Shown piece after piece: positions 28,868 to 41,272 of a stretch of DNA of 64,000 nt. Source of the DNA: Adiantum capillus-veneris (Eukaryota; Streptophyta; Polypodiopsida; Polypodiales; Pteridaceae); the NCBI GenBank assembly GCA_014529385.2, contig CM043959.1, positions 92,607,529 through 92,671,528 of the forward strand, given 5' to 3'. The notes beneath the pieces are model-generated. The model saw only the letters and a list, made by a program, of their open reading frames with translations, made no database searches and had not been told where the DNA came from. A program made the position numbers and the translations under genes. Numbering within the stretch: position 1 is the stretch's first letter; the number at the start of each line of letters is the position of its first letter.

Positions 28868-31800
28868 ATGTCAAGTTCTTTTCCCACGTTCTATGTAAGA
28901 AGTGGGGAAGATGCGCAAGAGTTTCTTGAAAACTTGGAGATGGCACATCTCATATCCGGGAGAGATGAAGAGGAAGTAAAGCTACGAGCCTTCCCGTTGG
29001 TTATAAAAGAAAAAGCTAAAGCATGGTATGAGACCTTGCAACCCCAAATCAAGTCCAATTGGGAGAGACGGCGAGCAAGCTTCCTCTCCAAGTTCGGGCA
29101 AGGTGATACTTCTGAAGGACTATGGAAATGTCTTATTGGACATAAGCAGGCATCACTTGAAGACTATCCCTCTTATGAAGCAACCTTTGTCAATCTATGG
29201 GGTAGGTGGGAGGCTACATTAGAAAATCATGGTGGTGCATCTAACTTTCTAAAAAAAGAGAGATTCATCGTTAGCTTGTATCCACTTTTAAAGGCTAAAG
29301 TAGAGCTAAAATTTCCATCCACCTTCGAAGAAGCACGTGAGGTAGCCATCATCAAGTTTAAAAAACTACACTTCCAAGCACATAGAGCAAGGGGTTTGAA
29401 TGAAGTGAGTGAGAGGGAGTATTCACAAACCATGGAAGCACCAATTAGGGCCCCTCTTGCACAATCTTCACAAATAGGAGATAACTCTCAACAAGAGGTT
29501 TTACAAAGGCTAACTCAACAGCTTGAGAACCTCACTCTGAATCTAGTACAGGGCCTACCTCAACAATGACAACCAAGAGAAGGGAATCGCAATCAATGAA
29601 GAAAAGCTCAAGAGTTGCGATGTTGGAATTGTAATGAAATGGTTCATGGCATGTACAATTGTCCACATCCAAGGCGACTTCCGGGAGACATATATCCCCC
29701 CAGACCGCCTCCTCTCACTGTGCAGCAAGAACTAGCTCAAGGCCCACAAATCCTTCGTCGACCACCACCACCAGCAAATATACCTCCTGTCCCACATGAG
29801 GAGGAAGAAAGAGGAGTCAACATCATCAAGCTAGAAGAGGTAATAGATGAGCATACTCTAAACTTTGATGTTATGCCGGCAGAAAAATGCACAAGAGCAC
29901 ATGATAAGGATGAAGACATGAGAAGTGAAGGAACAAATTCAGATAGAAGGGACAAGAAGAAGAAGTCAAAGATGGAAGAAGCTGAAAGTAGCAGGAAGAA
30001 AAGATCAAGGCGAAGGGAAATTGGTATCAACGACTTCCCATTGGGAAAGGAGCTAGAGCCCTACAACATCCTGGAAGATTTACAAACCCAAAATCCAAAC
30101 ATTTTATGGCCTCAACTTCTACACCTATCAGCCAAAGTAAGAAGGCAATGGCCAAAGTTGGTAAGTACAAGAATTCCAAAAAAGAAAGCAAATCTTTCCA
30201 TTAAGGTTGTGGCCTCAAAGCTACAAAAATATGTGGAACCCATTGTGGATGCTTACATAAGGGGTAAAAAGGTGTCTAATGTATATGTTGATGGTGGAGC
30301 TCAAATGTGTGTGATCACGGAAAAATCAATGAACAGGTTAGGGCTTGAAATTACAAAGTACTCTAATTGTCAAGCTAGGCTAGCCAACAACTCAAGTGTG
30401 AAGTGTTTGGGGATCATTGAAAATGTAAAAGTCTTTGTATGTAACATAGATGCACGAGTGGATATGTATGTCATGCCAGCTAAGGGGGAGGGCTATCCCA
30501 TCATCCTAGGGAGGCCTTGGCTCATTGCTGTGAATGCAGATCAAAAATGGGGAAGTGGTCGTTTGATTCTTAAGAAGGGTCAACCGGTGGTGTATGATTG
30601 GCGAGAAGGAAAGCAACTAGATATCAAATATGAAACCACGGCAGATGAAGAGAGCGAGGAGGAGAGTCCTTACTCAAGTGATGAGGAAGCATCAACCAGT
30701 GAAGAGGAGTCTTCTTTGGAGGTAATGGGAATCGTATTCAACGCCAACACCCAAGATGTTTCTGTAGAAAAAAAGCCAACAGACAATCACACACGAGGGG
30801 ATGAAAGATGCCACCACCTTGAAGAAGGATTTGAGAAGATGCTTGCAAAAGATCTTACTTGTGAGGAGAAGAGGTCCTACATCAATATGTTAAGGAGCTA
30901 TCCCAATTTGTTTATCACTGACTACTCACAAATAAGAGGTGTAGATGTAATAGAGCATTGAATTGAATTGAAACCAGGGACCAAACCCGTGGCTCAAAAG
31001 TTAAGGTGACTAGGATCTGTGCAACAAAAGGCTCTCCTACAAGAAGTGAATCGACTCTTGAAGGCTGGCTTCATCTATCCAGTATCCAACTCCGAATGGG
31101 TATCACCTATTGTAGTCACTCCCAAGAAGAATGGTAAGTGGAGGGTCTGCGTGGATTACAAACCCCTCAAGGATGCGACAAAGAGGGACCACTTCCCTCT
31201 CCCTTTCCAAGATGAAATTTTGAATGAAGTAGCAGGTCACGAATGCTACACTATGTGTGATGGGTATTCAGGATATTTTCAAATTAGAATAGCAGAAGAG
31301 GACCAACCAAAAACCACCTTCATCACACCTTGGGGATGTTTTGCATTCAGAGTAATGCCTTTTGGGCTCACCAATGCTCCTAGAACCTTCATGAGATTCA
31401 CAATTTTTGTGTTTCAGCCATTCTTTGGAAAATCTATAAGAGTCTTTATGGATGATGTCTGTATTTATAGTTGTAGATCACTTCACTGCCAAAAGGTTGA
31501 AGAGGGGCTTAAGAGGCTTCATCAATTTGGGGGACAACTCAACCCAGAGAAGTGTCATATCGGTGAATCTCAAGTGGTTTTGCTAGGCCATGTGGTTTCT
31601 TCACAAGGAATTCAAGTGGATCCCTCTAAAGTAGAGGCCGTTTTGTCATTATCTCCACCAACAACAACTAAGGAGCTAATGACCTTCAACCACAAAGTGA
31701 GGTACATGTCTCGCTTCATCCATCTCCTAGCAGAAGGCATCGCCCCTTTGCATAGGTTGGCAAGCCAATCTACATTTGAATGGGGGAGGGAACATGCAAA

Positions 31801-34008
31801 ATGTTTTGAGGAAGTGAAGGGAATTCTTAGCTCTCTCCCAATCCTAATGCCACCAGATCCAAAGGAGACCTACTATGTCACTCCAAGTGTAGGTTTCGAA
31901 GCAATTGGTGTTGTTTTGATGCAAAAAGATCCTAAAACATCATACATGAGGTTGATCTATTTTTCAAGCAAGGTGATGACTCTGGCCGAGAAGGGATACA
32001 CTGAAATGGAGAAAGTGGTCTTTGCAATCTTGTTTGCGGTAAGGAAGTTTCGATCGTATCTTCTCCCTGTGCCATTTGTTTTTCTCACCTTAGAGCACAA
32101 TCTACATATGTAGTACAAAACATGAGCCTCTCATCTAGAATAGCAAAGTGGGTGCTTGAACTCCAAGAATTTGAATACACTTTCCTTGTAGAAGATAGCA
32201 CAGGAGCAGGACTTGCAGACATTCTCACCTACAAAGTGAGAGAAAGGGAAGGATCACGACTACAAAGAGAGGAAGGCTCAAAACAGTTCAAAGTGAAGGA
32301 GATTGATAATGCCCATACTTTATGCTTTGACGGAGCTTATCAACGCCAACAAGACAAAGCAGCAGGGGGGATCATCATTTTGAACCCAAAAAAGGAGGTA
32401 ATGGTTAGAAAAGGTATCACTCTACCCAACGTTCACTCTAACAATGAGGCTGAGTATGCTGCTCTAACCCTTGGGTTAGAAGAATGCAAAGAATTAGGCA
32501 TACAAAGACTTATTATAAAAGATGATTCTTTGCTAGTGGTCAGGCAGATCCAAGGGACTTGGAGGTGCAAGAATCGTACATTGTTTGAGTGGCTTAGTAG
32601 TGTAAGAGCTTTGATGAAGGGTTTTAAAGCAACACAGGTACAACACATTGTGAGAACTCATAACAAGGAAGCAGACTTACTCGCAAATGAAAAGCTTCAA
32701 ATGGTGGTAGGAGGTGTGAAACTATCTGAACCCAAATATCAAGGTCAAGAGGAGCTAAAAGACATTATCTTCCTTCTACAAGCAAGTGAGTGTCCCAAAC
32801 ACTTAGAAAAGGTGCAAAGACATAGACTAGTTAAGAAGGCCACACCTTACCAGTTGATCGGGGATGATTTATATCACAAAGGGAAAGATTTGGTCTTGAG
32901 GAGAGTACCAGGTGTGCAAGAGATAGAGAAAATTCATCTTTCATGTCATGATGATGTCTGTGGTGGTCACTTTTCTCAAGATATTACAAGTAGGAAGATT
33001 TTACAAGCAGGGTTTATTTGGCCGAGCTTACACCGTGATGTCCAATATTGGTGTAAGGCATGTAAGCCATGCCAAATTGTTGGGGATAGACGACTAACAT
33101 ATGAGCCTCGAGTCCCAATAATATCTTATGGCCCTTTTGAAAATTGGGGTGTGGATGCAATAGGTCCCCTACCTCGTACTTCTATAGGGAAGGTTTTCAT
33201 CATCATGGGTGTTGACTACATGACACGATGGGCGGAAGAAACAAGCAGAACCCGAATCACAGCTGAAGAGGTATCAAAGTTTATTTTTGACCATATTTGT
33301 AGTAGGTTTGGATCGAGGCCCGGGTTTTAGGGCTGACCTTCTAAATGATCTCTTGAGGAGGTTAAAAGTGAAACACCTGCATTCCACACCCTACTATCCT
33401 CAATGCAATGGATTGGTGGAAAAAGTGAATGGAATGATATGTAAGATCATTTCTAAGCAGGTTGTGGACCGGCCTAATGATTGGGATCGCCATTTGACGG
33501 CACTCTTTGGGCGTATAAGACATCTTTCAAGGTATCTACCCAATTCACCCCTTTTCATCTAGTTTATGGACAGGAGGAACTTCTCCCCATTGAGGTAGAG
33601 CTCTCAAGCTTGCGTGTTCTTGCAAGAGTGGAAACAAAACCAAAAGAGGTTCTACATGAAAGGATCTTAGATCTCCAACGACTTGAGCTAGATAGAGAAG
33701 AGTCCATTGATCACTACATCACCAAAGCGACAAGCCAAAGGGACAAAATCAACAAGAATCTCAAGGGGAAAGGATTGAAGGAAGGTATGTTGGTTCTTCG
33801 CTATGATAACCGACTTGATACTCGACTTGACAAAAAGTTTTTGCAAAGATGGGAGGGACCTTTCATGATAAAAACAAAGTTTGGGAATGGTAGTTACAGA
33901 TTAGCAGATTGATCAGGAAAACTCCACAAGACCACAGTCAATGGATGGAGATTAAAGCCCTACTTTCAACGTATCAATCCGTTGATAGGAAGTCATCTGC
34001 CTACATAA
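28868..34008 (+). pseudogene. gag-pro-pol of the Tat element, one frame in its first part, disrupted
   Basis: Gag: Retrotrans_gag region about 28,868-29,400, then a CWNCNEMVHGMYNC zinc knuckle (~29,621-29,662) of CX2CX4HX4C type. Protease: VYVDGGAQMCV near 30,281-30,310, with DGG in place of the usual DSG/DTG. RT: RVCVDYKPL, FRVMPFGLTNAP and catalytic FMDD at about 31,445-31,457. First RNase H (~31,870-32,100) lacks the usual leading Asp, as commonly seen in Tat. Second RNase H: CFDGAY, NNEAEYAAL and IKDDSLLVV (~32,325-32,560), catalytic acids present. Integrase: His/Cys finger (32,935-33,080), WGVDAIGP, a DRGPGF segment and LVEKVNG. Gag and pol share one frame to 32,110, interrupted by TGA at 29,567, 29,597, 30,959, 31,007; later TGA at 33,910. 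Frameshifts near 32,108, 33,300 and 33,500. Confidence 0.95.
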
Positions 34009-34290
34009 TCTAAGCTCCAAATTGGCATGGCTCCCTTCGGCTTGGCAAATGCTCCACCTATTTTTAAAGCTTTGATGTGCAAAGAAGAACTAGCTTTGGA
34101 ATCTGAACATACCCAAGGCAACCCTCCCATCTCCGATTTATGGGATTGAGGTAATGAAAAGCAGGTCTAATGGAGTAAAAGAGTGCATGACACTCCTCCT
34201 ATTGAAAAAAAAAAAGTGGAAAAGGAAAAATGACAAAAAAAAGAAGAAGAAAAAGAAGCAACACCGTCTTCCTAAAGATATGAATATCTC

Positions 34291-34308
34291 TAGGCTTGGG
34301 GAAGGGCT
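34291..34308 (+). promoter_or_regulatory. Polypurine tract of the Tat element
   Basis: AGGCTTGGGGAAGGG-type purine-rich stretch ending a few bases before the 3' LTR, at the place where plus-strand DNA synthesis is primed. Another A/G-rich run lies at about 34,205-34,260. Confidence 0.75.
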
Positions 34309-34312
34309 AATA

Positions 34313-36385
34313 TGAGTGGCATAAAATGGTAACCATCTTTTTGCAACATTTGTCAGCCTACTCAACGTCCTCTTCCTCATATGTGTATATATTTTTCTAC
34401 ACTATTAAGTTATCTAGAGTAAATTCCCCCTCTTCGTTTAACCTTTGTGGCGACACATACATTGTACTCTTCCCAAAAATGTCACCTTAGTCATATATTT
34501 ATATTACCACCCTTTTCTTTTTTGCTTTGTAAATAAAAGTAAGCATACAATAACCAACTATCTACCCCCAAACTTTCTTACCTCTTGTGAATTAGTAGTA
34601 GAAAAATAATATATCCATCTTCCATCCCATATAGATAAATTACCATGGAAATCAACTCTCCACTTGTCTTTACCAAAGATTATGGTCTCTCTCTACAAGT
34701 ATTCTATGCCCCCTACATAGGTGGCCCAATATCTCTTAAGAATATACATATAGTTTTTCTCCTTTCAAAAAGACTCCAATTGTATATTCTTTTCACAAGA
34801 AAATAATATTGGGCCCTCCTCTATTTGTTTAAGCATCATAGCCTTTGAAAAAGCATGATTCCCCTTGGATGCATACAAGCAAAGGGCCCATACAAGAAGA
34901 TTTGGAAGCAAAAAGTTCCCTAGCCTAGTGTGGACCTTCCAAACCCAATTCCTTGGTGCATGGGCGTGAAGAATAGTCCAAATTCATATCAAACATGTTG
35001 AGAAGGTCAAATTTTCCTTTTGAAGCATGTCATTCCGAGCTACAGGTAAAAAGTTATGGTCAAAATAGTGTAAATCTGTTAGATTCGCAGCAAAAGGGAA
35101 CTGTAAATCAAGTAAATCAAGAGGGTGAGATCTTATTTTTCCCCTACTCATCTTCTAGAAGAGCAATGAGTGTTCAAGGTCACTTGCATGTGATGGGACC
35201 AACCTAAAGATGCTTTCTAAATGCCAAGACAGACAAGTTGAGATACCCCGCAGGAGCCACCCGTAGGGCCTCATGGTGGGGCCCACCTACATTATGCACC
35301 CCTATGGAGCCTTCACGGTCTAAAATGATATTTTTGGTGAATAAATAGTCCCTTTTATGTCCAATATTCAATGAGTGGTCAAAGGAAACTTAATTAGGGC
35401 TAATCACTTACCCTAATTAAGTGTAGCATAATCCCACTCCTACACAACAATAAATAGCCCCCCTTGGAGAGACTCAAGGACACACACCTATATTTTCAAC
35501 TGAATGTTGTTTTTTGATCAATAGTAGAGAAAACCCCAACTCTCCCTCTTTCACATCCTCCGTCCTAACCCTCCTCTTTGGAGGAAGTGCAACTCTATCC
35601 TCCACTCTTTCTATTCTACAATCTCTTACTCCATCAACCCAATAAATCATTTGTAGCACCTCAATAACTTGTAAATACATCATGATCTCTCTCATGGTTA
35701 TGTTAATGATCATTAAATCATCTTCAAAACTTTCAAGTGTCGCAATTCGTGATGGTTAGCCAACGTCTGTCCTCCCCTTAAAAGGTTTGCGAGAAATCAA
35801 GTAAGTGTTCTATTCTCAATTTACCATTGGTTTGTTTCTCCACACTTATTCAATTGGTCTAAAGAAATTTCTCACTCCAACCCTCTTTTGCTTCATTACA
35901 TATGCATGTGGCTACCTCTCATGGTGATTTTATTTGTGTCACGGCATTGCATAGATGGAGATGAGCTCTCTATGCAAAGTGTGTTAGTTTGATGTAAGTG
36001 ATTCTCTTGTGTGTTTGAGAGGCAAGTCTTGTGCGCATGATTTTTTGATGAGTGCTTGAGAGAGGAGGAGTTTGGATGTATTATGGGTATTCTTATGGGG
36101 AGAAGGTGAATGCTATTCCACAAATTGCATATTTCATTTGATGCACGGCATTGGGTTGCATAATCGTTGATGGTGTTCAAGTGTCCAAAGTGTATATAGA
36201 GTAAGGGGGTTTTCAAAGTGTGTTTATTGAGTGGGTGAGTGCAAGTGTTATTTTGATTGGTTTCCTTCTCCACTCCCAAAAGAAGGTGGTGCCCCAAGTA
36301 GTGTCCGTACCTCTTTATGAACATTTTGTGAGGGTAGGCCCATTGGTTTGGGTTTAGAGGCCCCATTTCAAAAAGCTCGCCCTCA
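34313..36385 (+). repeat. 3' LTR of the Tat element
   Basis: 2,073 bp, same ends as the 5' LTR. Differences include a ~10-nt insertion around 35,085-35,100 (CAGCAAAAG) and loss of the T in the TATA box. Confidence 0.96.
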
Positions 36386-36640
36386 ACGTCGTGAAGGATG
36401 GTAAAAAAACTCAAAATTGAAACTCAAAAACACCCTCCTTGAATGACACGATATGTAGCATTTAGGAAATTAGAACCTATTGCTATAACGACGTGAAGGT
36501 TGACTAAGAGAAATTCAAAATAATAATTAAACCACCCGAACAACGCGATATGGAAGGTTTATGATTATCTAACCTGCTGTCGTTGCATCGTGAGGGAGGT
36601 CCAAGAGAATTTCAATAAGAATCATGAACGAAGTGATAGA
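36386..36640. repeat. Right part of the GCGATATGG-type tandem repeat
   Basis: Contains two or three diverged units with ACGATATG, GAACCTATTGCTATAACG and CGTGAAGG/CGTGAGGG, related to the sequence left of the Tat element. It marks the pre-insertion context of that element. Confidence 0.65.
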
Positions 36641-36768
36641 GAACTTTTGAAACTTTAATATAGCGCGTACCCCCTCATTTTTGTTGAGGAGGAGAGACTT
36701 CTATTGCATGGTGCCAGGTGGGAAGTGACAATAAAAAGTAATTTATGCACATTATATAAAAAACTACT

Positions 36769-36842
36769 CCGTACACATGATCGTTGGTGCCACACGGCAT
36801 CCTCTTATTAGTGCCATGTGGCACCAACAATCATGTGTACGG
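36769..36842. repeat. 31-bp inverted repeat (hairpin), 12-nt loop
   Basis: Left arm 36,769-36,799 begins CCGTACACATGATCGTTGG; right arm 36,812-36,842 is its reverse complement with two mismatches, both C/T differences. The loop is 36,800-36,811. It lies ~185 bp upstream of gene X copy 1 and could be a MITE-like foldback, a transposon end, or a small-RNA-type precursor. Confidence 0.9.
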
Positions 36843-37025
36843 AAATGCCTATATATTGATGTTTATCTTCATTGCATTTCTGCTATTAGCAGTCAAGTAT
36901 CAGTCAATCTTACACCACGCGATAGTCACATTTTGGACTTTCTCCTATGTTTCCTAGTTCTTTGTTTGGGTTGTGTATCAAAGTGTTTTGCCCACCGCAC
37001 CACCTTTGCCGTGTTTCTATTAAGG

Positions 37026-38565
37026 ATGAGTCTTCTTCTGCAAGGTCAAGAGGAGATCATTGAAGAGATTCTAGTTGAAAAGATTTTGGATGGTATTTTG
37101 AAAGATGGTCGTGACATGGAAATCTACTCTAATGCATTGGAAATTTTCAATCCCAAATTTGATCTTGCAATAGTGCTTAGTAAGTTGCAAGACATTCTAG
37201 CAAAGGAAGTGGAAAGATTTGAAGCGGCATATGAAGGACATTGCTTGTTATTGGACACCAAGTATTATTTTCATCTCACTGAGAAAAGTCACAAGTAGGC
37301 TTGGAAGATTTTCTAAGAAGTCTTCTTTCATGTGCCCACCAACTATTTCTTGTCTTGTCCATACAAAACTTTGCAACCTCATTCCAAAAGAAGTTGCATT
37401 TCCTTTCAATCTTTTTCTCAAAGTTGAAATGAATGTTAAAGACCAAGATGCAAGAAAAGATGCAGACAGAGAGGGAACATATGCTTATGTTATCACAGTT
37501 TCACAGCTTCAGAACACTAAAGATTTAGAGGAGAAAGAAATTGACTTTGTAGACAGCTGAGGAAAAGGAAAGTGAAAAACTCAATTTTTCTCAATCTAGT
37601 GCTAAGATTTTCATTGATGAGCCCACAGAAGAGATAGAGGCATCTCAAGCCTCTTTTACTATTCCTAGCCTTCCTTTCTTTTATATCAATGAGAAAGAGT
37701 ATATCCCTCTCCATTGTCTTCAATGGTTGCTTAATATTAGGGAGGGCTACTGTATAGCAACCATATCTAAAGATTCTGAGGTGGCCAAAAATTTTATTGA
37801 TACAGCAAAAGAGTCAAAGGAGGAGTTTTTAGAACTTGATCCACAAACATGTGACCACTCATTTATTCTTGCTCTCGATGCACATTCTCTTTGAATTAAA
37901 AGAGTGGAAGAGGAGAAATCTACTTTGAATGATAAAGATTTTGAGAACAATCTTGTTGAACTAGGTATAGAGTCTTTTGGTAGAGTTATTAAATTAAAGG
38001 AGATAGAAAAGGATGTTGAAAAAGAAGAAAGGGTTGGCTCATGCCACCTCTTATTTAAAAAAGTTGTTACTGAGAATGAGTTGCAGAAGGTACTATCACT
38101 CTAATGTTTCCTCTCTCAATATTTTTTTATTTAATAGCTAGCAAATAATAAGGTCTTCTTTTGCAGATTAAACTTCTTGACCACGATAATTTTCTTGGGA
38201 AAGTTAAAGGCTTTAGAATGAAAGAAATAGAGATCGATTCTAGAAGGAAATCCTCCTCACTCATGTACTACTTGCCTGCATTGGACAGAGCCACCTGTGC
38301 CTTCCACGTGCACTATTTTTAAGGTCACGAGTTATCAATATTTTCCGTGAAGGTGTTGTCACGGTTCATGGGGTACACTCCCCTTCAAGTAAATGCTAAC
38401 AAGGTCCTTCTCCTTGGGAGACCTACTGCACTTAGAATATCTGGGTATGCTACATGCTTCAATGCCTCAAGAGTAGGATACTTTCTCTACTACTCAGGTT
38501 ATGCAGCTTTAGCTGAGGAGATATATGTCAATCTCCTTGAAGGTTATAGAAGGAGAATCTTCTAA
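37026..38565 (+). pseudogene. Gene X, copy 1: unidentified second gene of a two-gene DNA transposon
   Basis: Exon 1 (37,026-38,089) has long coding-like stretches: ATG at 37,026 with an acidic helical start (EEIIEEILVEKILDGILK), a middle region (CLVHTKLCNLIPKEVAFPF), and a later region (IPSLPFFYINEKEYIPLHCL). At least two frameshifts (near 37,290 and 37,556) and a TGA (about 37,893) interrupt it. It ends AAG|GTACTA. A 77-bp intron ends TTTTGCAG (38,166). Exon 2 (38,167-38,565) continues in phase with KLLDHDNFLGKVKGF, one TAA near 38,321, then TALRISGYATCFNASRVGYF and a GYAALAEEI motif. A second, diverged copy lies at 45,985-47,215 minus. I do not recognise any known domain. It is tail-to-tail with a transposase-like gene ending at 38,664. 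Confidence 0.6.
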
Positions 38566-38663
38566 TATACAGGGGTGGCATGCCAAGTGATGTTAAAAGA
38601 ATAAAAAAATTGATTTAAAATCAACATTATTGTGCAAATAAATATTGATAAGTTTTGATGGAA

Positions 38664-40793
38664 TCATAAGTCTCCATCTTCAAGTGTTTGTGTGGTTGTT
38701 TCATCGCATCCTCTGTAATTGTCTCTTATAGAACCAGTTGAATAATTCTTTTAGTGCATTGCTTTCTTTTGTCCACCTCCTTTTCTCGTACATCTAAAAA
38801 ATGAAGTCCTTGCTTGATAGTGGGACTATTCCATTTCTTGTGTATTCCATGTTGCAAGAGGTCCTTCTTTTGCAAAATATGGTCCATGCAAGTAGAGTTC
38901 TACAAACGTAAATTTTTGTTAATTAAAATTAATTAGATACAATGTGCAATGCTAAAAGATTTTTTGATTACTTAGAAGTATTTGAACACTCACCAATTAA
39001 TAAGTGATGTCTTTTTCTCCCCAAGCATCTATGATAGCGTTTACCAAAAGTTTTATTGACTTTTTGAATTCATCTGCATAAGTATTTGAGCCAATTTTCT
39101 CTTTTAAAATCTTCAAGAAATTGTGGAGATTTTGCCATAATTCCATGCATTTTTTGGCTACATCCGGTCTACTTTTGACGTTTGTAGTTATGACACAGAG
39201 ATCCTTCCAGCAATTCACGTAGTGTTGACTTGCTTACTACCATGATTGATCAAGAATCTTCTTGCTTTTGCCCCTCCCATTGAAACATTTTTCAAAACAT
39301 CACCTGTCCCTTTAGAAAGAGTAGGATCCTTTTTCAGATGCACTTGACCACCATGAACTCCCATTTGAGAGAGTAAATCTTTACAATTTTATATGGCCTC
39401 ACCTGCAAGTTTAGTTGGCTTTATAGAATATGCATAATCAAGATTCAATTGAAGCAATTTTTCCAAGATTCTAATCTCTTTACGTAGTGTACGTTTTTTA
39501 AGCCTATTGATAGAATCGAATCCTAAATCATAAGAGAAGATGGATAGTTGACAACATTCACATTATCTCTAGATGGTGGTTTTCCAACCTCATGCTATGC
39601 AAGCCATCCTTTGGTTCCAGTGTTTGCCATACAATACAAACATGGATACTTGGTATTGGTGCCCCGCATTACCAAGCATGCACTTCAATGCCTTCAAATC
39701 GCACTCAAGTTCCATTCCACAATGAAATCACCAATGCCCTCTACATGGAGATGTTCACCTGCATTTTGGCTTTGAATAACAGAGGGAATTTCGATCTGTG
39801 AAAATAGCCACTTTAACGTATCATGGCTCTCTAGTGGCACTTGAGCCGATTCGATCCACCATAGCTCCATTTCTGATTGATTTTGTGACATGGGACGTCT
39901 AGTTTACACTGGCTATAGTCTAGTACTTTATTCATTAAAGATATAGGTGCTCTTTCCATTTTTCGACATTTTTGAATTTGAGACTCATCTAGTTTCATAA
40001 CAAATACAAGTTTTCCATCACAATCTATTTCTCTCATTTTATAGTATCTCACCATTGCAAATTAGATTTTTTTATATTCATCCAAACATTATTATAAACC
40101 ATGTATTCAAAAAAGGATTTATTTTTCTCTTTCTCTTGTATGGCAATAGTCTCCAAAATGTTTGGGTATTTCTTCATTCAATAGAGTCTCTTTTTTCCAG
40201 CATTGTGAGGCCTAGGCAACCCAAAGAATTTGATATTGTAATACTTAAGTACCCAAAACCAGGCTTTGGAAAATTATTTTTACCCCCTTCTGCTCACTCC
40301 CATTGTGTCACAAACCTCTTGTATTTGGGAAGGCTGAAGCAATAAATCCTTATGTTTTAGTAGATGTTGAAAGATCAAAATTTTTTGGGTTTGATTTGTG
40401 GAAGTTCCAGAAGTTTCAAGATATCTAACCTATTCATTATCTCATTCAAGAATATTACCCTTTGTTGAGCATTAGACATGTCAAATCCTAAGAGGCTGGT
40501 TACACGTTCTCTAACAATTTCCCTTTTTTCCTTTGTCTAGATCCTTCTATCACATTTACCATATCGCTTATTTGTTTTACTCGTGCTCTTAATCCTGTTG
40601 GGGTTTCTTTTAGAGTCTGCAACTGATCATTCACTTGTTTTAAAAAGGCTATTTGTTTTTCAAGTTCTAAAAGTTTTATTGTATTCAAAAAAAAGTTACT
40701 TTGAAGATAATGAATGTATTGTGCATGGTTAATGTGTGATTGATATAGCTTAGAACTATATCCTAGTAATCCCATTAATCCCATCTCCAACAA
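38664..40793 (-). pseudogene. Transposase-like gene of the two-gene transposon, copy 1
   Basis: Reading 40,793 to 38,664: a coiled-coil-like start (LLELEKQIAFLKQVNDQL, 40,500-40,793), then YYKMREIDCDGKLVFVMKLD from 40,055, a GIGDFIVEW segment followed by a KYPCLYC Cys pair (~39,640), then SRPDVAKKCMELWQNLHNFL and DAWGEKDITY (~39,000-39,160). A candidate intron (GTGAGT about 38,990 to TTTGTAG at 38,900) precedes GPYFAKEGPLATWNTQEMEW and a GGG-Q-K-K motif (~38,770). The C-x-x-C after an acidic/hydrophobic core and the late TQ-x-M-E-x-S-H motif resemble large DNA transposases of eukaryotes (KDZ-like is a guess). Several stops and shifts indicate it is dead. Confidence 0.55.
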
Positions 40794-41272
40794 ATCTCAT
40801 CAAATCATGGGGTGTGTGAAAAGATGGATACCTTCTAGTCCTAGGATCCGGTGGATACAAACATCCAGCTGAACATAGGTCAATGTGATTCTTTCCTTTG
40901 TTGCAAAGTTTTTGAGCTTCGTTCGAGTATGTAAGTGGTCTTTGCTAGACACTTCGCATAGTTTCATACTTCTGGTTGAGCTTAATATTCAAATGCAACT
41001 TGGGATTACTCATTTTAAGTGAAGGGCATACAACAAAAGGTATTATGGAACTCAAACTAGCACAGTTATAAGAATCAAAAGAGAAAATGGAAATCTTGTG
41101 GCAATGAGAAGAGAAAAAGAAAAGAGCAGAGAGAAAGCTCGTGCAGGTGAGAAGAGTAAAACAAACGTTCATGGATAAAAACACAAGAGAGGAGGGAATG
41201 AAGTCATTCAAAAGTGAAGGAAACAATTATTTTCCACCAAGTCACTTTAATGAGGGAAAACATTGAGATAAA
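40794..41272. other. AT-rich interval, no gene recognised
   Basis: A minus-strand ORF of 93 codons (40,945-41,226) has a hydrophobic/Ser-rich composition without motifs. It could belong to the 5' part of the transposase-like gene or be chance. Confidence 0.35.

Larger units (their letters stand above)
26151..36385 (+). mobile_element. Tat-lineage Ty3/gypsy LTR retrotransposon (10.2 kb, complete ends, coding broken)
   Basis: Two long direct repeats (26,151-28,215 and 34,313-36,385) start TGAGTGGCAT and end GCCCTCA, flanked by a shared ACGT (TSD-like). A primer-binding site lies 5 nt after the left LTR and a purine tract sits just before the right LTR. The internal order is two small ORFs, gag, protease, RT, RNase H, a second archaeal-type RNase H, and integrase. 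The second RNase H between the classical RNase H and integrase is the hallmark of the Tat clade (including Ogre). The coding region has five in-frame TGA codons and about three frameshifts, so the copy is non-autonomous now. LTR similarity is high, with scattered substitutions and one short indel near 35,085, implying a moderately young insertion. Confidence 0.97.
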
